A program made the translations under genes and the position numbers. This document shows positions 57,417 through 64,000 of a stretch of 64,000 nucleotides of DNA, one piece after another (the first letter of the stretch is position 1; every line of letters begins with the position of its first letter). The stretch is from assembly GCF_016863615.1 (NCBI RefSeq), contig NZ_BOPF01000009.1, positions 248,001-312,000 on the forward strand, read 5' to 3'. The notes beneath the pieces are model-generated. The model ran no database searches, was not told the origin of the DNA, and saw only the letters and a list, made by a program, of their open reading frames with translations. The stretch is from Virgisporangium aliadipatigenens. Lineage in GTDB: Bacteria; Actinomycetota; Actinomycetes; Mycobacteriales; Micromonosporaceae.

Positions 57417-58406
57417 CTAAACCTCCGTATGCGGTCTCGACTTGCGCCGTCTCACCTCGGCGAGGAGTTCCGGTACGACGTCGCGCAGGTCGCCCACCAC
57501 GCCCAGGTCGGCGATGGTGAAGATGGGCGCCGCGGGATCGCGGTCCACGGCGACGATGGCCCCCGCGTCGGGCACCGCCGCGCGGTGGCGCACCGAGCCG
57601 GAGATGCCGAGCGCGAGGTACAGGTCGGGATGGATGACGCAGCCGGTCTGGTCGATCTGCGCGTGGCGCGGGCACCAGCCCAGTTCGGTGGCGGTGTGCG
57701 AACCGCCGAGCGCCCCGCCCAGTTCGTCGGCCAGCTCCCCGACGAGGTCGAACAGGTCCTGCGAGCCCACGCCGCGCCCGCCGGCCACGACGACGGCCGC
57801 GGTGGCGAGGTCCGGCCGTTGACCCGGCGCCACGGCGGTGCGCTCGACCAGCCGCACCGCGCGGGCGTGCGGCGGCAGGTCGAGCGCGAACGGCCGCGCC
57901 CGCGCCGTCACCGGGGCCGGCACCAGCGGCACGGCCTCCGTCCGCACCGTGCACACCGGCACCCCCCGAACGACCGTCGACTCCACCCGGTGCGTTCCCC
58001 CGGGCGGAGACTGCGTGGCGACGAGGCCGGAATCGTCCGGGCGCACGTCGATCGCGTCGCTGATCAGTCCGGCGTCGAGCCGGATGGCGACGCGCGCGGC
58101 GATCTCGTGCCCGGCGTGGTCGGCGGGCAGCAGGATCGCGGCCGGCGGGGTCCGCACGGCGAGCGCGACGAGCGCCTCCACGCACGCGGCCGTCGGATGC
58201 TCCTCGACGCCCGGCCCCCACAGGGTGCGCACGATCGGCGCCCCGTACCGCCCCAGCACCGACAGGGTGTCGTCGCCGGCCGGCCCGCACAGCACCACCT
58301 CCGGCGTCCCGAACCGCCGCGCCAGCGTCAGCAGCGCCCGCGTCGACCGGCTCACGACGCCGTCGGTCAGCTCGGCGAGCACCAGCACCGGATCCAGCTC
58401 CCGCAT
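57417..58406 (-). CDS. etfA: Electron transfer flavoprotein alpha subunit
   Basis: 329 residues. N-terminal domain with VLVLAELTDGVV (about 7-18), then a C-terminal FAD domain: VVVAGGRGVGSQDLFDLVGELADELGGALGGSHTATELGW (split about 206-245), HAQIDQTGCVIHPDLYLALGISGSVRHRAAV (about 249-279) and DRDPAAPIFTIADLGVVGDL. That conserved Arg/Ser/Gln-rich region binds FAD. Together with EtfB it carries electrons from acyl-CoA dehydrogenases to EtfD. It starts 10 bp downstream of etfB and its TAG directly precedes the etfD GTG. Confidence 0.93.
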   Translation of the reverse strand: MRELDPVLVLAELTDGVVSRSTRALLTLARRFGTPEVVLCGPAGDDTLSVLGRYGAPIVRTLWGPGVEEHPTAACVEALVALAVRTPPAAILLPADHAGHEIAARVAIRLDAGLISDAIDVRPDDSGLVATQSPPGGTHRVESTVVRGVPVCTVRTEAVPLVPAPVTARARPFALDLPPHARAVRLVERTAVAPGQRPDLATAAVVVAGGRGVGSQDLFDLVGELADELGGALGGSHTATELGWCPRHAQIDQTGCVIHPDLYLALGISGSVRHRAAVPDAGAIVAVDRDPAAPIFTIADLGVVGDLRDVVPELLAEVRRRKSRPHTEV

Positions 58407-58416
58407 CAGCTGCCCC

Positions 58417-59193
58417 CTACAGAAATTGGCGTTCGGCCAGGAAATCGGCGAGGCGCGCGGCGACGTCCGACGGCTCGCCCGCGAGCACCCGGCGCGGGCG
58501 GGGCTGGACGGTCACCGCCCGCACCCGGGTCGCGGCGCCGGCGAGGCCGACCCGGGCGCCGTTCATGCCGATGTCGGCGAGGCTCCAGGTGCGCACCGGC
58601 TTCTCCCGCGCCGACACGGTGGCGCCGAACCGCGGATAGCGCGGCGCGCCGCAGCACTCGCGCACCGACACGACGGCCGGCAGGTCGGCGGCGAGGGTCT
58701 CGCGCACGGCGCCGTCGCCGCGCCGCACCTCGAGGCGGTGCTCGTGCAGCGTCACGGTGTCGGCGTGGCAGAGGGCGGGCACGTCGAGGAGTTCGGCGAC
58801 CATGGCGGGCACGGCGGACATGCCGGAGTCGCTCGTCCCGGCCCCGCACAGCACGAGGTCGAACTCGACGCGGCGCAGCACGGCGGCCAGGACGCGGGCC
58901 GTGGACAGGGCGTCGCTGCCGGACAGCCGCGCGTCGCAGACGTGGATGCCGTTGTCGGCCCCGAGGACCATTGCCCGCCGCAGCGCCTCCTCGGCCGCCG
59001 GTGGACCCATCGTGACGGCGGTGATCTCCATATCGCGACGCCACGGCGCTATTCGCAGCGCCTGATCGACGGCGCATTCATCGGCGCCATTGAGACGGAA
59101 GCGCTTTCCGGTCCGTTCAAGATTCGATTCCGGCGTGAACGAGATATCGCACGCCGCGCGCGGAACCTGCTTGACCAGCACAACGATCTTCAC
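58417..59193 (-). CDS. etfB: Electron transfer flavoprotein beta subunit
   Basis: 258 residues from the GTG at 59193. Typical EtfB features: KIVVLVKQVPRAACDISFTP (2-21), NGADECAVDQALRIAPWRRD (about 35-54), VTMGPPAAEEALRRAMVLGADNGIHVCD, and the adenosine-monophosphate region VLCGAGTSDSGMSAVPAMVAELL. The AMP-binding loop is intact. It forms the heterodimer with EtfA in the cytoplasm, accepting electrons from the acyl-CoA dehydrogenase encoded at the end of the operon. First gene of etfB-etfA-etfD-acyl-CoA dehydrogenase. Confidence 0.93.
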   Translation of the reverse strand: MKIVVLVKQVPRAACDISFTPESNLERTGKRFRLNGADECAVDQALRIAPWRRDMEITAVTMGPPAAEEALRRAMVLGADNGIHVCDARLSGSDALSTARVLAAVLRRVEFDLVLCGAGTSDSGMSAVPAMVAELLDVPALCHADTVTLHEHRLEVRRGDGAVRETLAADLPAVVSVRECCGAPRYPRFGATVSAREKPVRTWSLADIGMNGARVGLAGAATRVRAVTVQPRPRRVLAGEPSDVAARLADFLAERQFL

Positions 59194-59294
59194 ACGCGTC
59201 GGCCTCCCGGTCCGGAATGAACCTTGCGGTGCCCGCGAGTGTAAGCACGAGAAATGCAGATCGAATAGAGCCGATCGGGGTTGAGAATGCGATC

Positions 59295-59900
59295 TCAGAG
59301 CCAGCCTTGTTCGCGCGCCGTGCCGATCGCGGCGGAACGATCATTTACCGCCAGCTTCGCCATGATCGAAGTGAGGTGATTGCGAACCGTTCCGGGCGAC
59401 AATCGCACCCGCCGCGCGATCGCGTGCACCGGCGTGTCCGGGTCGGCGGCGCGCAGCACGTCGAGTTCGCGGGCGGTCAGCGGGCACTCCGGCAGGCTCA
59501 ACGCGTCCGCCGCCAACGCCGGGTCGACGTAACGCCCACCGGCGTGCACCCGGCGGATCACGTCGGCGAGCGCACCACCCGGCGACCCCTTGGGCAGGAA
59601 CCCCTTCGCGCCGGCGGCCAGGGCGCGGGGCAGTTGCGCCGGACGGCCGTGCCCGGTCAGGATCACCACGGCGCAGGAGGGCAGGGCGCGGCTCAGTTCG
59701 GCGGTGACGGCGAGCCCGTCGAGCGTGGACATCTGCAGATCCACCACGGCCACGTCGGGCCGGTGCGCCAGGGCGGCCCGCACGGCGTCCCGGCCGTCGG
59801 CCGCCTGCGCCACCACCTCGAGGTCGGGCTCCAGGCCCAGCAGTGCCGCGAGCGCCACCCGGATCAGTTCCTCGTCGTCGGCGAGCAGGACCCGGATCAC
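59295..59900 (-). CDS. Orphan NarL/FixJ-family response regulator
   Basis: 201 residues from the GTG at 59900. The receiver starts IRVLLADDEELIRVALAALL with the phosphoacceptor Asp in VAVVDLQMST (about 54), T in ILTGHG and K in FLPKGS. The LuxR helix-turn-helix is at the C-terminus (CPLTARELDVLRAADPDTPVHAIARRVRLSPGTVRNHLTSIMAKL). No histidine kinase is next to it, so its partner is elsewhere. Two features separate it from the 12344 gene: a shorter linker and no coupled kinase. Divergent from the uncharacterised gene at 59955. Confidence 0.9.
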   Translation of the reverse strand: MIRVLLADDEELIRVALAALLGLEPDLEVVAQAADGRDAVRAALAHRPDVAVVDLQMSTLDGLAVTAELSRALPSCAVVILTGHGRPAQLPRALAAGAKGFLPKGSPGGALADVIRRVHAGGRYVDPALAADALSLPECPLTARELDVLRAADPDTPVHAIARRVRLSPGTVRNHLTSIMAKLAVNDRSAAIGTAREQGWL

Positions 59901-59954
59901 GGGTCGAGGGTATGCCAGCCGCGAACTGTCGCAGCCCACCGGTACGGTGCGCGC

Positions 59955-60680
59955 ATGGGTCTGTACGACACCCGTTGCGCGGTCACCGGGATCAGCCTGT
60001 TCACCGCCGACGCCGTGATGGTGGGGCTGGCGCGCGCCGGTGCCGGGTACCGCCCGATCACGCTCGGGGTCGCCGGCGCTTACAACGGCTACGGCGTGCT
60101 CGAGGAGATCACCGAGGACCGCAACACCGCGCTCCTCATGGCCTACTTCGACGCGCGGGCGGCCGACGGGCGGCTGGTGTGCGACCGCGACTACGGCCGG
60201 CGGTTCGGTGTCCCGCCGCGCGACATCGAGAGCCTGTTCGGCTACTTCGAGCGAAACTTCTGCGACGCGCCCGACGATCGGCCGGCGTTGGCTTTGGACG
60301 GGCGTTCCGTCGTCTACTGCATGATCTCCAAGCTGGTCTGGGACGGGGTGGCCGCGGCGCACGCGCCCGAGCGGGGCACGGTGGAGAGCCGGTTCGCGGA
60401 GCTGTTCGGCGACTCACCGATCGCCGCGGAGATCTACCGGCCGGCGCTGCACGAGGTCGCCGACGGGGTGCGCGACCTGTACGCGATGGACGCGTTCCTG
60501 CGCGCGCACGGGATCGCGTGGTCGACGCCGGACCCGGAGGTGCACGGGATGGTCTACCCGGACGAGGAGACGCGGGAGTTCGTGCGGGAGGCCAGATCCC
60601 GCTTCGCCGGGGAGCCGGCGGTCCTCGACGCGCTCGACCGCTACGACGCCCAGCAGGCCGCGCTCCACGAGGACGACTAA
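59955..60680 (+). CDS. Uncharacterised protein with conserved MGxYDTxCxVTGIS-like start
   Basis: 241 residues from the ATG at 59955; TACGGT (59943-59948) ends 7 nt upstream with no Shine-Dalgarno, so it is likely leaderless. The N-terminal GLYDTRCAVTGISLFTADAV (2-21) followed by YRPITLGVAGAYNGYGVLEE resembles a short conserved motif seen in uncharacterised bacterial proteins, perhaps metal-binding through a Cys/Asp pair. The rest is mixed alpha/beta and ends in a helical acidic tail. No membrane or secretion signal. No function is proposed. Confidence 0.72.
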   Translation: MGLYDTRCAVTGISLFTADAVMVGLARAGAGYRPITLGVAGAYNGYGVLEEITEDRNTALLMAYFDARAADGRLVCDRDYGRRFGVPPRDIESLFGYFERNFCDAPDDRPALALDGRSVVYCMISKLVWDGVAAAHAPERGTVESRFAELFGDSPIAAEIYRPALHEVADGVRDLYAMDAFLRAHGIAWSTPDPEVHGMVYPDEETREFVREARSRFAGEPAVLDALDRYDAQQAALHEDD

Positions 60681-60686
60681 TAACGC

Positions 60687-61511
60687 TCAGCGCCCCGCGC
60701 TCACCTGCCAGCAGGCGGCGGTGTAGCGGACCTCCGCCCCGTGCACGTACGGGGCGAACGCGTCGCGCAGCACCTCGACCACCCGCGCCCGGGTCGGCTC
60801 GTCCACCTCCCGCAGGGCCGCGCCGACCGGCCCCATCCGGCTGACGTAGCCCTCCAGTTCGCTCACCGGCATCGTGCAGGGCACGTCGACCGGCCGCACG
60901 TCGGCCTCGGTCCAGCCGCTCTCCGCCAGGATGCGGCGCACCCGGTCCGGGTCGGCGAGGCCGAACTGCCCCGGCGCGTCCGGCCGGCGCTCGGGCAGGC
61001 CGGGCAGCAGCGGCGCGGCGGCCCGCTCGGCCGTCGTCATGAACGGGTTCTCGTCGATCCCGCGCCACGCGACGAAGCGGAGCGCGGCGCCGTCCCCGGC
61101 CGCCCGGCGCAGGTTGGCGAAGGCGCGCACCGGGTCGTCGAAGAACATGACGCCGAAGCGGGAGACGATCACGTCGAAGCCGCCCGCCTCGAACGGGTGC
61201 CGCTGCGCGTCGGCGACGACGAAGCTCGCCGGCACACCCGCGCGTTCGGCCCGGCTGCGGGCGGCGGCGACCATCTGCTCGGCGACGTCGACGCCGAGGG
61301 CGTGCCCCGACGCGTCGAGCCGGCGCGCGATCGCCACCGTCGTGGCGCCGGTGCCGCAGCCCACGTCCAGCACACGGCTCCCGGACCCGCTGGGGACCGC
61401 ATCCAGGATCAGCTCGTCGAACGGCGCGAGCAGGCCGTCCAGCAGCTCCTGCGCGTCGACCCAGGCGGTGCCGGCGTGGCCGTTCCACCGTGTCGCCTGC
61501 GTGCCGTCCAT
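60687..61511 (-). CDS. Class I SAM-dependent methyltransferase
   Basis: 274 residues. RVLDVGCGTGATTVAIARRLD (about 46-66) is motif I; GVDVAEQMVAAARSRAERAG and VVADAQRHPFEAGGFDVIVSRFGVMFFDDPVRAFANLRRA (split motifs II/III region) follow. The long C-terminal half without a named domain is typical of UbiE-like small-molecule methyltransferases. The gene is divergent from the MerR regulator at 61586, and a SoxR/MerR-type dyad lies between them. Start ATG 61511. Substrate unknown. Confidence 0.88.
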   Translation of the reverse strand: MDGTQATRWNGHAGTAWVDAQELLDGLLAPFDELILDAVPSGSGSRVLDVGCGTGATTVAIARRLDASGHALGVDVAEQMVAAARSRAERAGVPASFVVADAQRHPFEAGGFDVIVSRFGVMFFDDPVRAFANLRRAAGDGAALRFVAWRGIDENPFMTTAERAAAPLLPGLPERRPDAPGQFGLADPDRVRRILAESGWTEADVRPVDVPCTMPVSELEGYVSRMGPVGAALREVDEPTRARVVEVLRDAFAPYVHGAEVRYTAACWQVSAGR

Positions 61512-61558
61512 CGTCGCCTCCCGGGCTTGCCGTTGCCGTGCCGAGCTGACACCGTTTC

Positions 61559-61578
61559 ACTTCAAGCCGACTTGAGGT
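61559..61578. promoter_or_regulatory. MerR-type dyad between methyltransferase and merR genes
   Basis: ACTTCAAG (61559-61566) and CTTGAGGT (61571-61578) form an imperfect 8-bp inverted repeat with one mismatch around CCGA, the arrangement MerR proteins use between the -35 and -10 regions. It lies 7 bp upstream of the merR start and 47 bp upstream of the methyltransferase start. Confidence 0.65.
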
Positions 61579-61585
61579 CAACGAT

Positions 61586-62038
61586 ATGACGGATCTGGAC
61601 ATCGCCGAGGTGGCCCGGCGCACCGGCGTTCCGCCCTCGACGCTGCGCTACTACGAGGAGCGCGGGCTGATCGCCTCGACCGGCCGGCGCGGGCTGCGTC
61701 GGCAGTTCGATCCGGGGGTGCTGGAGCGGTTGGGCCTGATCGCGTTGGGCCGCTCGGCCGGGTTCTCGATCGCGGAGATGACGCGGATGTTCACGCCGCT
61801 GGGGCGGCCGGAGATCGACCGGCGGGTGCTCGCCGCCAGGGCGGACGAGATCGACCGGACGATCCGTGAACTGACCGCCGTCCGGGACTCGCTCCGGCAC
61901 GCCGCCGAGTGTCCCGCGCCGAGCCACCTGGAGTGCCCCACGTTCCGGCGGCTGGTCCGCACAGCCGCGGCCGGCGCGTCACGCGCGGCGCCCCGGCCGG
62001 CCCTCCCGCGCCGTCGGCGTGCGGCGGAGGCCGGATGA
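61586..62038 (+). CDS. MerR-family transcriptional regulator
   Basis: 150 residues. DIAEVARRTGVPPSTLRYYEERGLI (about 5-29) is the winged-helix DNA-binding part; GLRRQFDPGVLERLGLIALGRSAGFSIAEM the second helix and wing. The coiled-coil follows (LAARADEIDRTIRELTAVRDSLRHAAEC) and the C-terminus has Cys (AECPAPSHLECPTF), as in SoxR- or metal-sensing MerR proteins, though the exact pattern is not a known metal set. It lies divergent from the methyltransferase gene with a dyad between and probably activates it. Confidence 0.88.
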   Translation: MTDLDIAEVARRTGVPPSTLRYYEERGLIASTGRRGLRRQFDPGVLERLGLIALGRSAGFSIAEMTRMFTPLGRPEIDRRVLAARADEIDRTIRELTAVRDSLRHAAECPAPSHLECPTFRRLVRTAAAGASRAAPRPALPRRRRAAEAG

Positions 62039-62060
62039 GGGTGCCACGATCGGTCCCGCC

Positions 62061-62807
62061 GTGCGGTCGGTGAGCAGCCGGCTGCTGGGCCTGCTCGACG
62101 CGTTCTCCGACGGGCACCGGCGGCTGTCGCTGACCGAGATCAGCCGGCGGACCGGGACGCCGATGGGCACCGCGCACCGCCTCGTCGGCGAACTGGTCGC
62201 CTGGGGCGCGCTCGAACGCGACGACAGCGGCCGCTACCAGATCGGCCTGCGGCTGTGGGAGGTCGCCGCGCTCGCCCCGCGCGGATTGGGCCTGCGCGAG
62301 GCGGCGATGCCGTTCATGGAGGACCTGTACGAGGCCACCCACCAGCACGTGCAGCTCGCCGTCCTGGACGGGCTCGAGGTCGTCTACATCGAACGGATCT
62401 CCGGCCGGGACGCCGTGGCGGTGCACAGCCGGGTCGGTGGCCGCTGGCCGGCGCACGCCACCGGCGTCGGCCTCGTGCTGCTGGCGCACGCCGCACCGGA
62501 GGCGCAGGAGCGGTACCTCGCGGGCCCGCTCGCGACGTTCACCCGGATGACCATCGCCGACGCGGGCCGGCTGCGCCGCGTCCTCGCCGAGGTCCGGCGG
62601 ACCGGCGTGGCGATCAGCGACCGGCAGGTGACGATGGACGCCCTCTCCGTCGCCGCGCCGGTCCGCGACCGGGCGGGCGCGGTGGTCGCGGCGCTCTCCG
62701 TCGTGGTCGGGGTCGACGGACCCGCCGCGGCCGCCCTGGTCCCCGCGGTGGTGACCGCGGCGCGCGGCATCTCCCGGTCGATCTTCCGTCATCCGGAACG
62801 CCCGTAG
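62061..62807 (+). CDS. IclR-family transcriptional regulator
   Basis: 248 residues from a GTG at 62061; a longer GTG start at 62019 overlaps the MerR gene and a later GTG at 62070 is also possible. SVSSRLLGLLDAFSDGHRRL (helix 1) and LTEISRRTGTPMGTAHRLVGELVAWGAL (about 21-48) make the winged helix. The effector domain follows with EATHQHVQLAVLDGLEVVYIERI and GRWPAHATGVGLVLLA, plus a final ALSVVVGVDGPAAA segment. IclR regulators often control aromatic-acid catabolism. It is 33 bp upstream of the VanA-like oxygenase and probably regulates it. Confidence 0.87.
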   Translation: MRSVSSRLLGLLDAFSDGHRRLSLTEISRRTGTPMGTAHRLVGELVAWGALERDDSGRYQIGLRLWEVAALAPRGLGLREAAMPFMEDLYEATHQHVQLAVLDGLEVVYIERISGRDAVAVHSRVGGRWPAHATGVGLVLLAHAAPEAQERYLAGPLATFTRMTIADAGRLRRVLAEVRRTGVAISDRQVTMDALSVAAPVRDRAGAVVAALSVVVGVDGPAAAALVPAVVTAARGISRSIFRHPERP

Positions 62808-62840
62808 CGCGGCCGACCCGCGCTCGCGCACCGTCTGCGC

Positions 62841-63911
62841 ATGATGAGCACCGGCTTCATCCGGGACCAGTGGTACGTCGCCGCACACGCGCACGAGGTC
62901 GGCGAGGACCTGCTCGCGCGGACCGTGCTCGGCGAACCGATCGTCCTCTACCGCACCGCCGACGGCACTCCCGTGGGGCTCGCCGACCGGTGCGTGCACC
63001 GCCGCTTCCCGCTGTCGCTGAGTCAGCGGGTCGACGACCGGATCGTCTGCGGCTACCACGGCTTCACCTACGACCGCACCGGCGCGTGCGTCGCGGTGCC
63101 CGGCCAGCGGCGGATCCCGCGCACCGCGCGGGTCCCCGCCTACCCCGTGGTGGAACGGGACTCGCTGGTCTGGGTGTGGATCGGCGAACCCGACCGGGCC
63201 GACCCGGCGGCGATCCCCCGCGCCCCCTGGCTGGACGCACCCGGCTGGACGACCGTGCGCGGGCTGGAACCGTTGGCCGCCCGCTACGGCCTGCTGGTCG
63301 ACAACCTGCTGGACCTGTCCCACGAGACGTACCTGCACGCCGGCTACATCGGCACGCCGGAGGTCGCCGAGACGCCGATCACCACCGAGGTCGACGACGA
63401 CGCGCGGGTCGTGCACGTGCGGCGGCGGATGAAGGACGTGGCGTGCCCGCCGTTCTACGCCCGTTCGACCGGCATCACCGGCCGGATCGACCGCTGGCAG
63501 GACATCGAGTTCCACCCGCCGTGCCTGTATCTGCTGCACGCGCGGATCGCCCCGACCGGCGTCGAACCGGCACCGGACGGCACCGATCCGCACGCGTTCC
63601 ACGCCGAGATCGTCTACGCCATCACGCCGGAGACGCAGACGAGCACGCACGACTTCTGGCTGGTGGCCCGCGACTTCGCCACCGACGACGCCGAGGTGTC
63701 GCGGTTCCTGGCCGAGAGCAACCGCACGGTGGTGCTCCAGGACGTCGCGGCCCTGAACGCGCTGGAGCGGGTGATCGCCGCCGAGCCACCGGGCTTCCAG
63801 GAGCTGAGCATCAACATCGACACCGGCGGTCTCGCGGCGCGGCGGCTGCTCAACGCGATGGCCTCGGAGGCCTCGGGCGCCGGGCCTTTGCCTGACGGCC
63901 GGTCCGGATGA
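62841..63911 (+). CDS. Rieske-type aromatic O-demethylase/oxygenase (VanA-like)
   Basis: 356 residues from the ATG at 62841 or one codon later. The Rieske cluster motif is CVHRRFPLSLSQ with CGYHG (about 49-73, CxH and CxxH). The mononuclear iron ligands are in DNLLDLSHETYLHAGYIG (two His, about 154-171) with an Asp in DVAALNALE. Length, WYVAAHAHEVG start and the DLSHETYLH site match vanillate O-demethylase oxygenase VanA. It would need a reductase (VanB), which is not in the visible window. Regulated probably by the upstream IclR protein. A short gene starts at its stop codon. Confidence 0.88.
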   Translation: MMSTGFIRDQWYVAAHAHEVGEDLLARTVLGEPIVLYRTADGTPVGLADRCVHRRFPLSLSQRVDDRIVCGYHGFTYDRTGACVAVPGQRRIPRTARVPAYPVVERDSLVWVWIGEPDRADPAAIPRAPWLDAPGWTTVRGLEPLAARYGLLVDNLLDLSHETYLHAGYIGTPEVAETPITTEVDDDARVVHVRRRMKDVACPPFYARSTGITGRIDRWQDIEFHPPCLYLLHARIAPTGVEPAPDGTDPHAFHAEIVYAITPETQTSTHDFWLVARDFATDDAEVSRFLAESNRTVVLQDVAALNALERVIAAEPPGFQELSINIDTGGLAARRLLNAMASEASGAGPLPDGRSG

Positions 63912-64000
63912 CCGGCACCGCCGCGCGCCCCCGGGCGGAGCACACGGTGTACCGGGTCTCCTGGACGCCGGGCTCGGACCGGCTCGCCGGCCGCTGCCAC
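63908..64000 (+). CDS. Start of an uncharacterised gene, cut by right edge
   Basis: Only 31 codons are visible from the ATG at 63908, which overlaps the oxygenase stop (ATGA). The start TGTAARPRAEHTVYRVSW and following PGSDRLAGRCH do not resemble the VanB reductase N-terminus. The CH-containing turn is reminiscent of a small zinc-binding protein but this cannot be settled. Probably in the same operon as the VanA-like gene. Confidence 0.55.
   Translation, partial: MTGTAARPRAEHTVYRVSWTPGSDRLAGRCH

Noticed and set aside
54519-59015. A 1498-codon open frame on the plus strand antisense to etf and acyl-CoA dehydrogenase genes
   Set aside because: High GC opens antisense frames; the protein is Arg/Gly/His-rich without domains, while the minus strand has clear family motifs.
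1-64000. tRNA, rRNA, riboswitch and prophage genes
   Set aside because: No cloverleaf, conserved RNA block or phage structural gene was recognised by eye; an RNA search would be decisive.

Overview
This is high-GC (about 70 percent or more by eye) actinomycete chromosome. The evidence is strong third-position GC bias, frequent GTG starts, single genes and short operons on both strands, and typical actinobacterial families: HxlR, TetR and MmyB-type XRE regulators, AfsR-like STAND regulators, F420-type LLM oxidoreductases, a mycofactocin-coupled SDR, an EtfD-type membrane oxidoreductase and a DasR-like box at a chitinase. A repeated 13-mer, GTCCAC-W-GTGGAC, has four perfect copies right of 35.7 kb; my impression is that such motifs are common in Pseudonocardiales, which is only a weak hint at the order. 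No rRNA, tRNA, CRISPR array, transposase or prophage was seen.

Layout. 0-16 kb: an edge-truncated TrmO-like gene; a membrane protein divergent from its TetR regulator, with twin operators; an FGGY sugar kinase; an NmrA oxidoreductase divergent from an HxlR regulator over a perfect operator; an XRE-SDR divergent pair; a membrane protein with a RHIM/amyloid-like motif; a secreted M1 peptidase; a NarL-type two-component system; and a small secreted five-cysteine peptide followed by a family 2 glycosyltransferase, a glycocin-like arrangement. 16-29 kb: an FAD monooxygenase with a DUF998 protein, an AfsR-like regulator coupled to an AraC-type regulator, a RibD-like reductase, RNase HI, a second AfsR-like regulator with seven exact 40-residue TPRs, a secreted I36-like protein, a methyltransferase and a mycofactocin-coupled SDR. 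29-39 kb: an ABM monooxygenase, an ADP-ribosylglycohydrolase next to a HEAT-repeat gene whose second codon is TTA, a serine hydrolase, a second XRE-SDR pair and a DUF4132 protein.

38.6-42.2 kb is a decayed aromatic-catabolism locus: an ABC binding-protein remnant, LigK/GalC aldolase, GalD tautomerase, a broken dioxygenase-like gene and LigJ hydratase. These are the lower steps of protocatechuate 4,5-cleavage or gallate degradation, without an intact ring-cleavage enzyme. 42.3-44 kb holds a membrane coiled-coil protein translationally coupled to a protein with three evenly spaced RHIM/amyloid-like motifs, in my view the best candidate for an undescribed system. 44-50.5 kb: a TetR regulator and a serine hydrolase sharing duplicated operators, a CBM2-FnIII-GH18 chitinase behind a DasR-like box, and a secreted M14 carboxypeptidase. 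50.5-59.2 kb is acyl-CoA catabolism: a coupled SDR-LLM-CaiB/BaiF operon, and convergent to an APH-family kinase an etfB-etfA-etfD-acyl-CoA dehydrogenase operon that would pass flavoprotein electrons to menaquinone. 59-64 kb: an orphan NarL response regulator, an uncharacterised protein, a methyltransferase divergent from a MerR regulator, and an IclR regulator with a VanA-like Rieske oxygenase running into the right edge.

Several starts (943, 5914, 6319, 17806, 53476, 59955) have a -10-like hexamer ending exactly 7 nt before the start codon and no Shine-Dalgarno sequence, so leaderless transcription looks common here.
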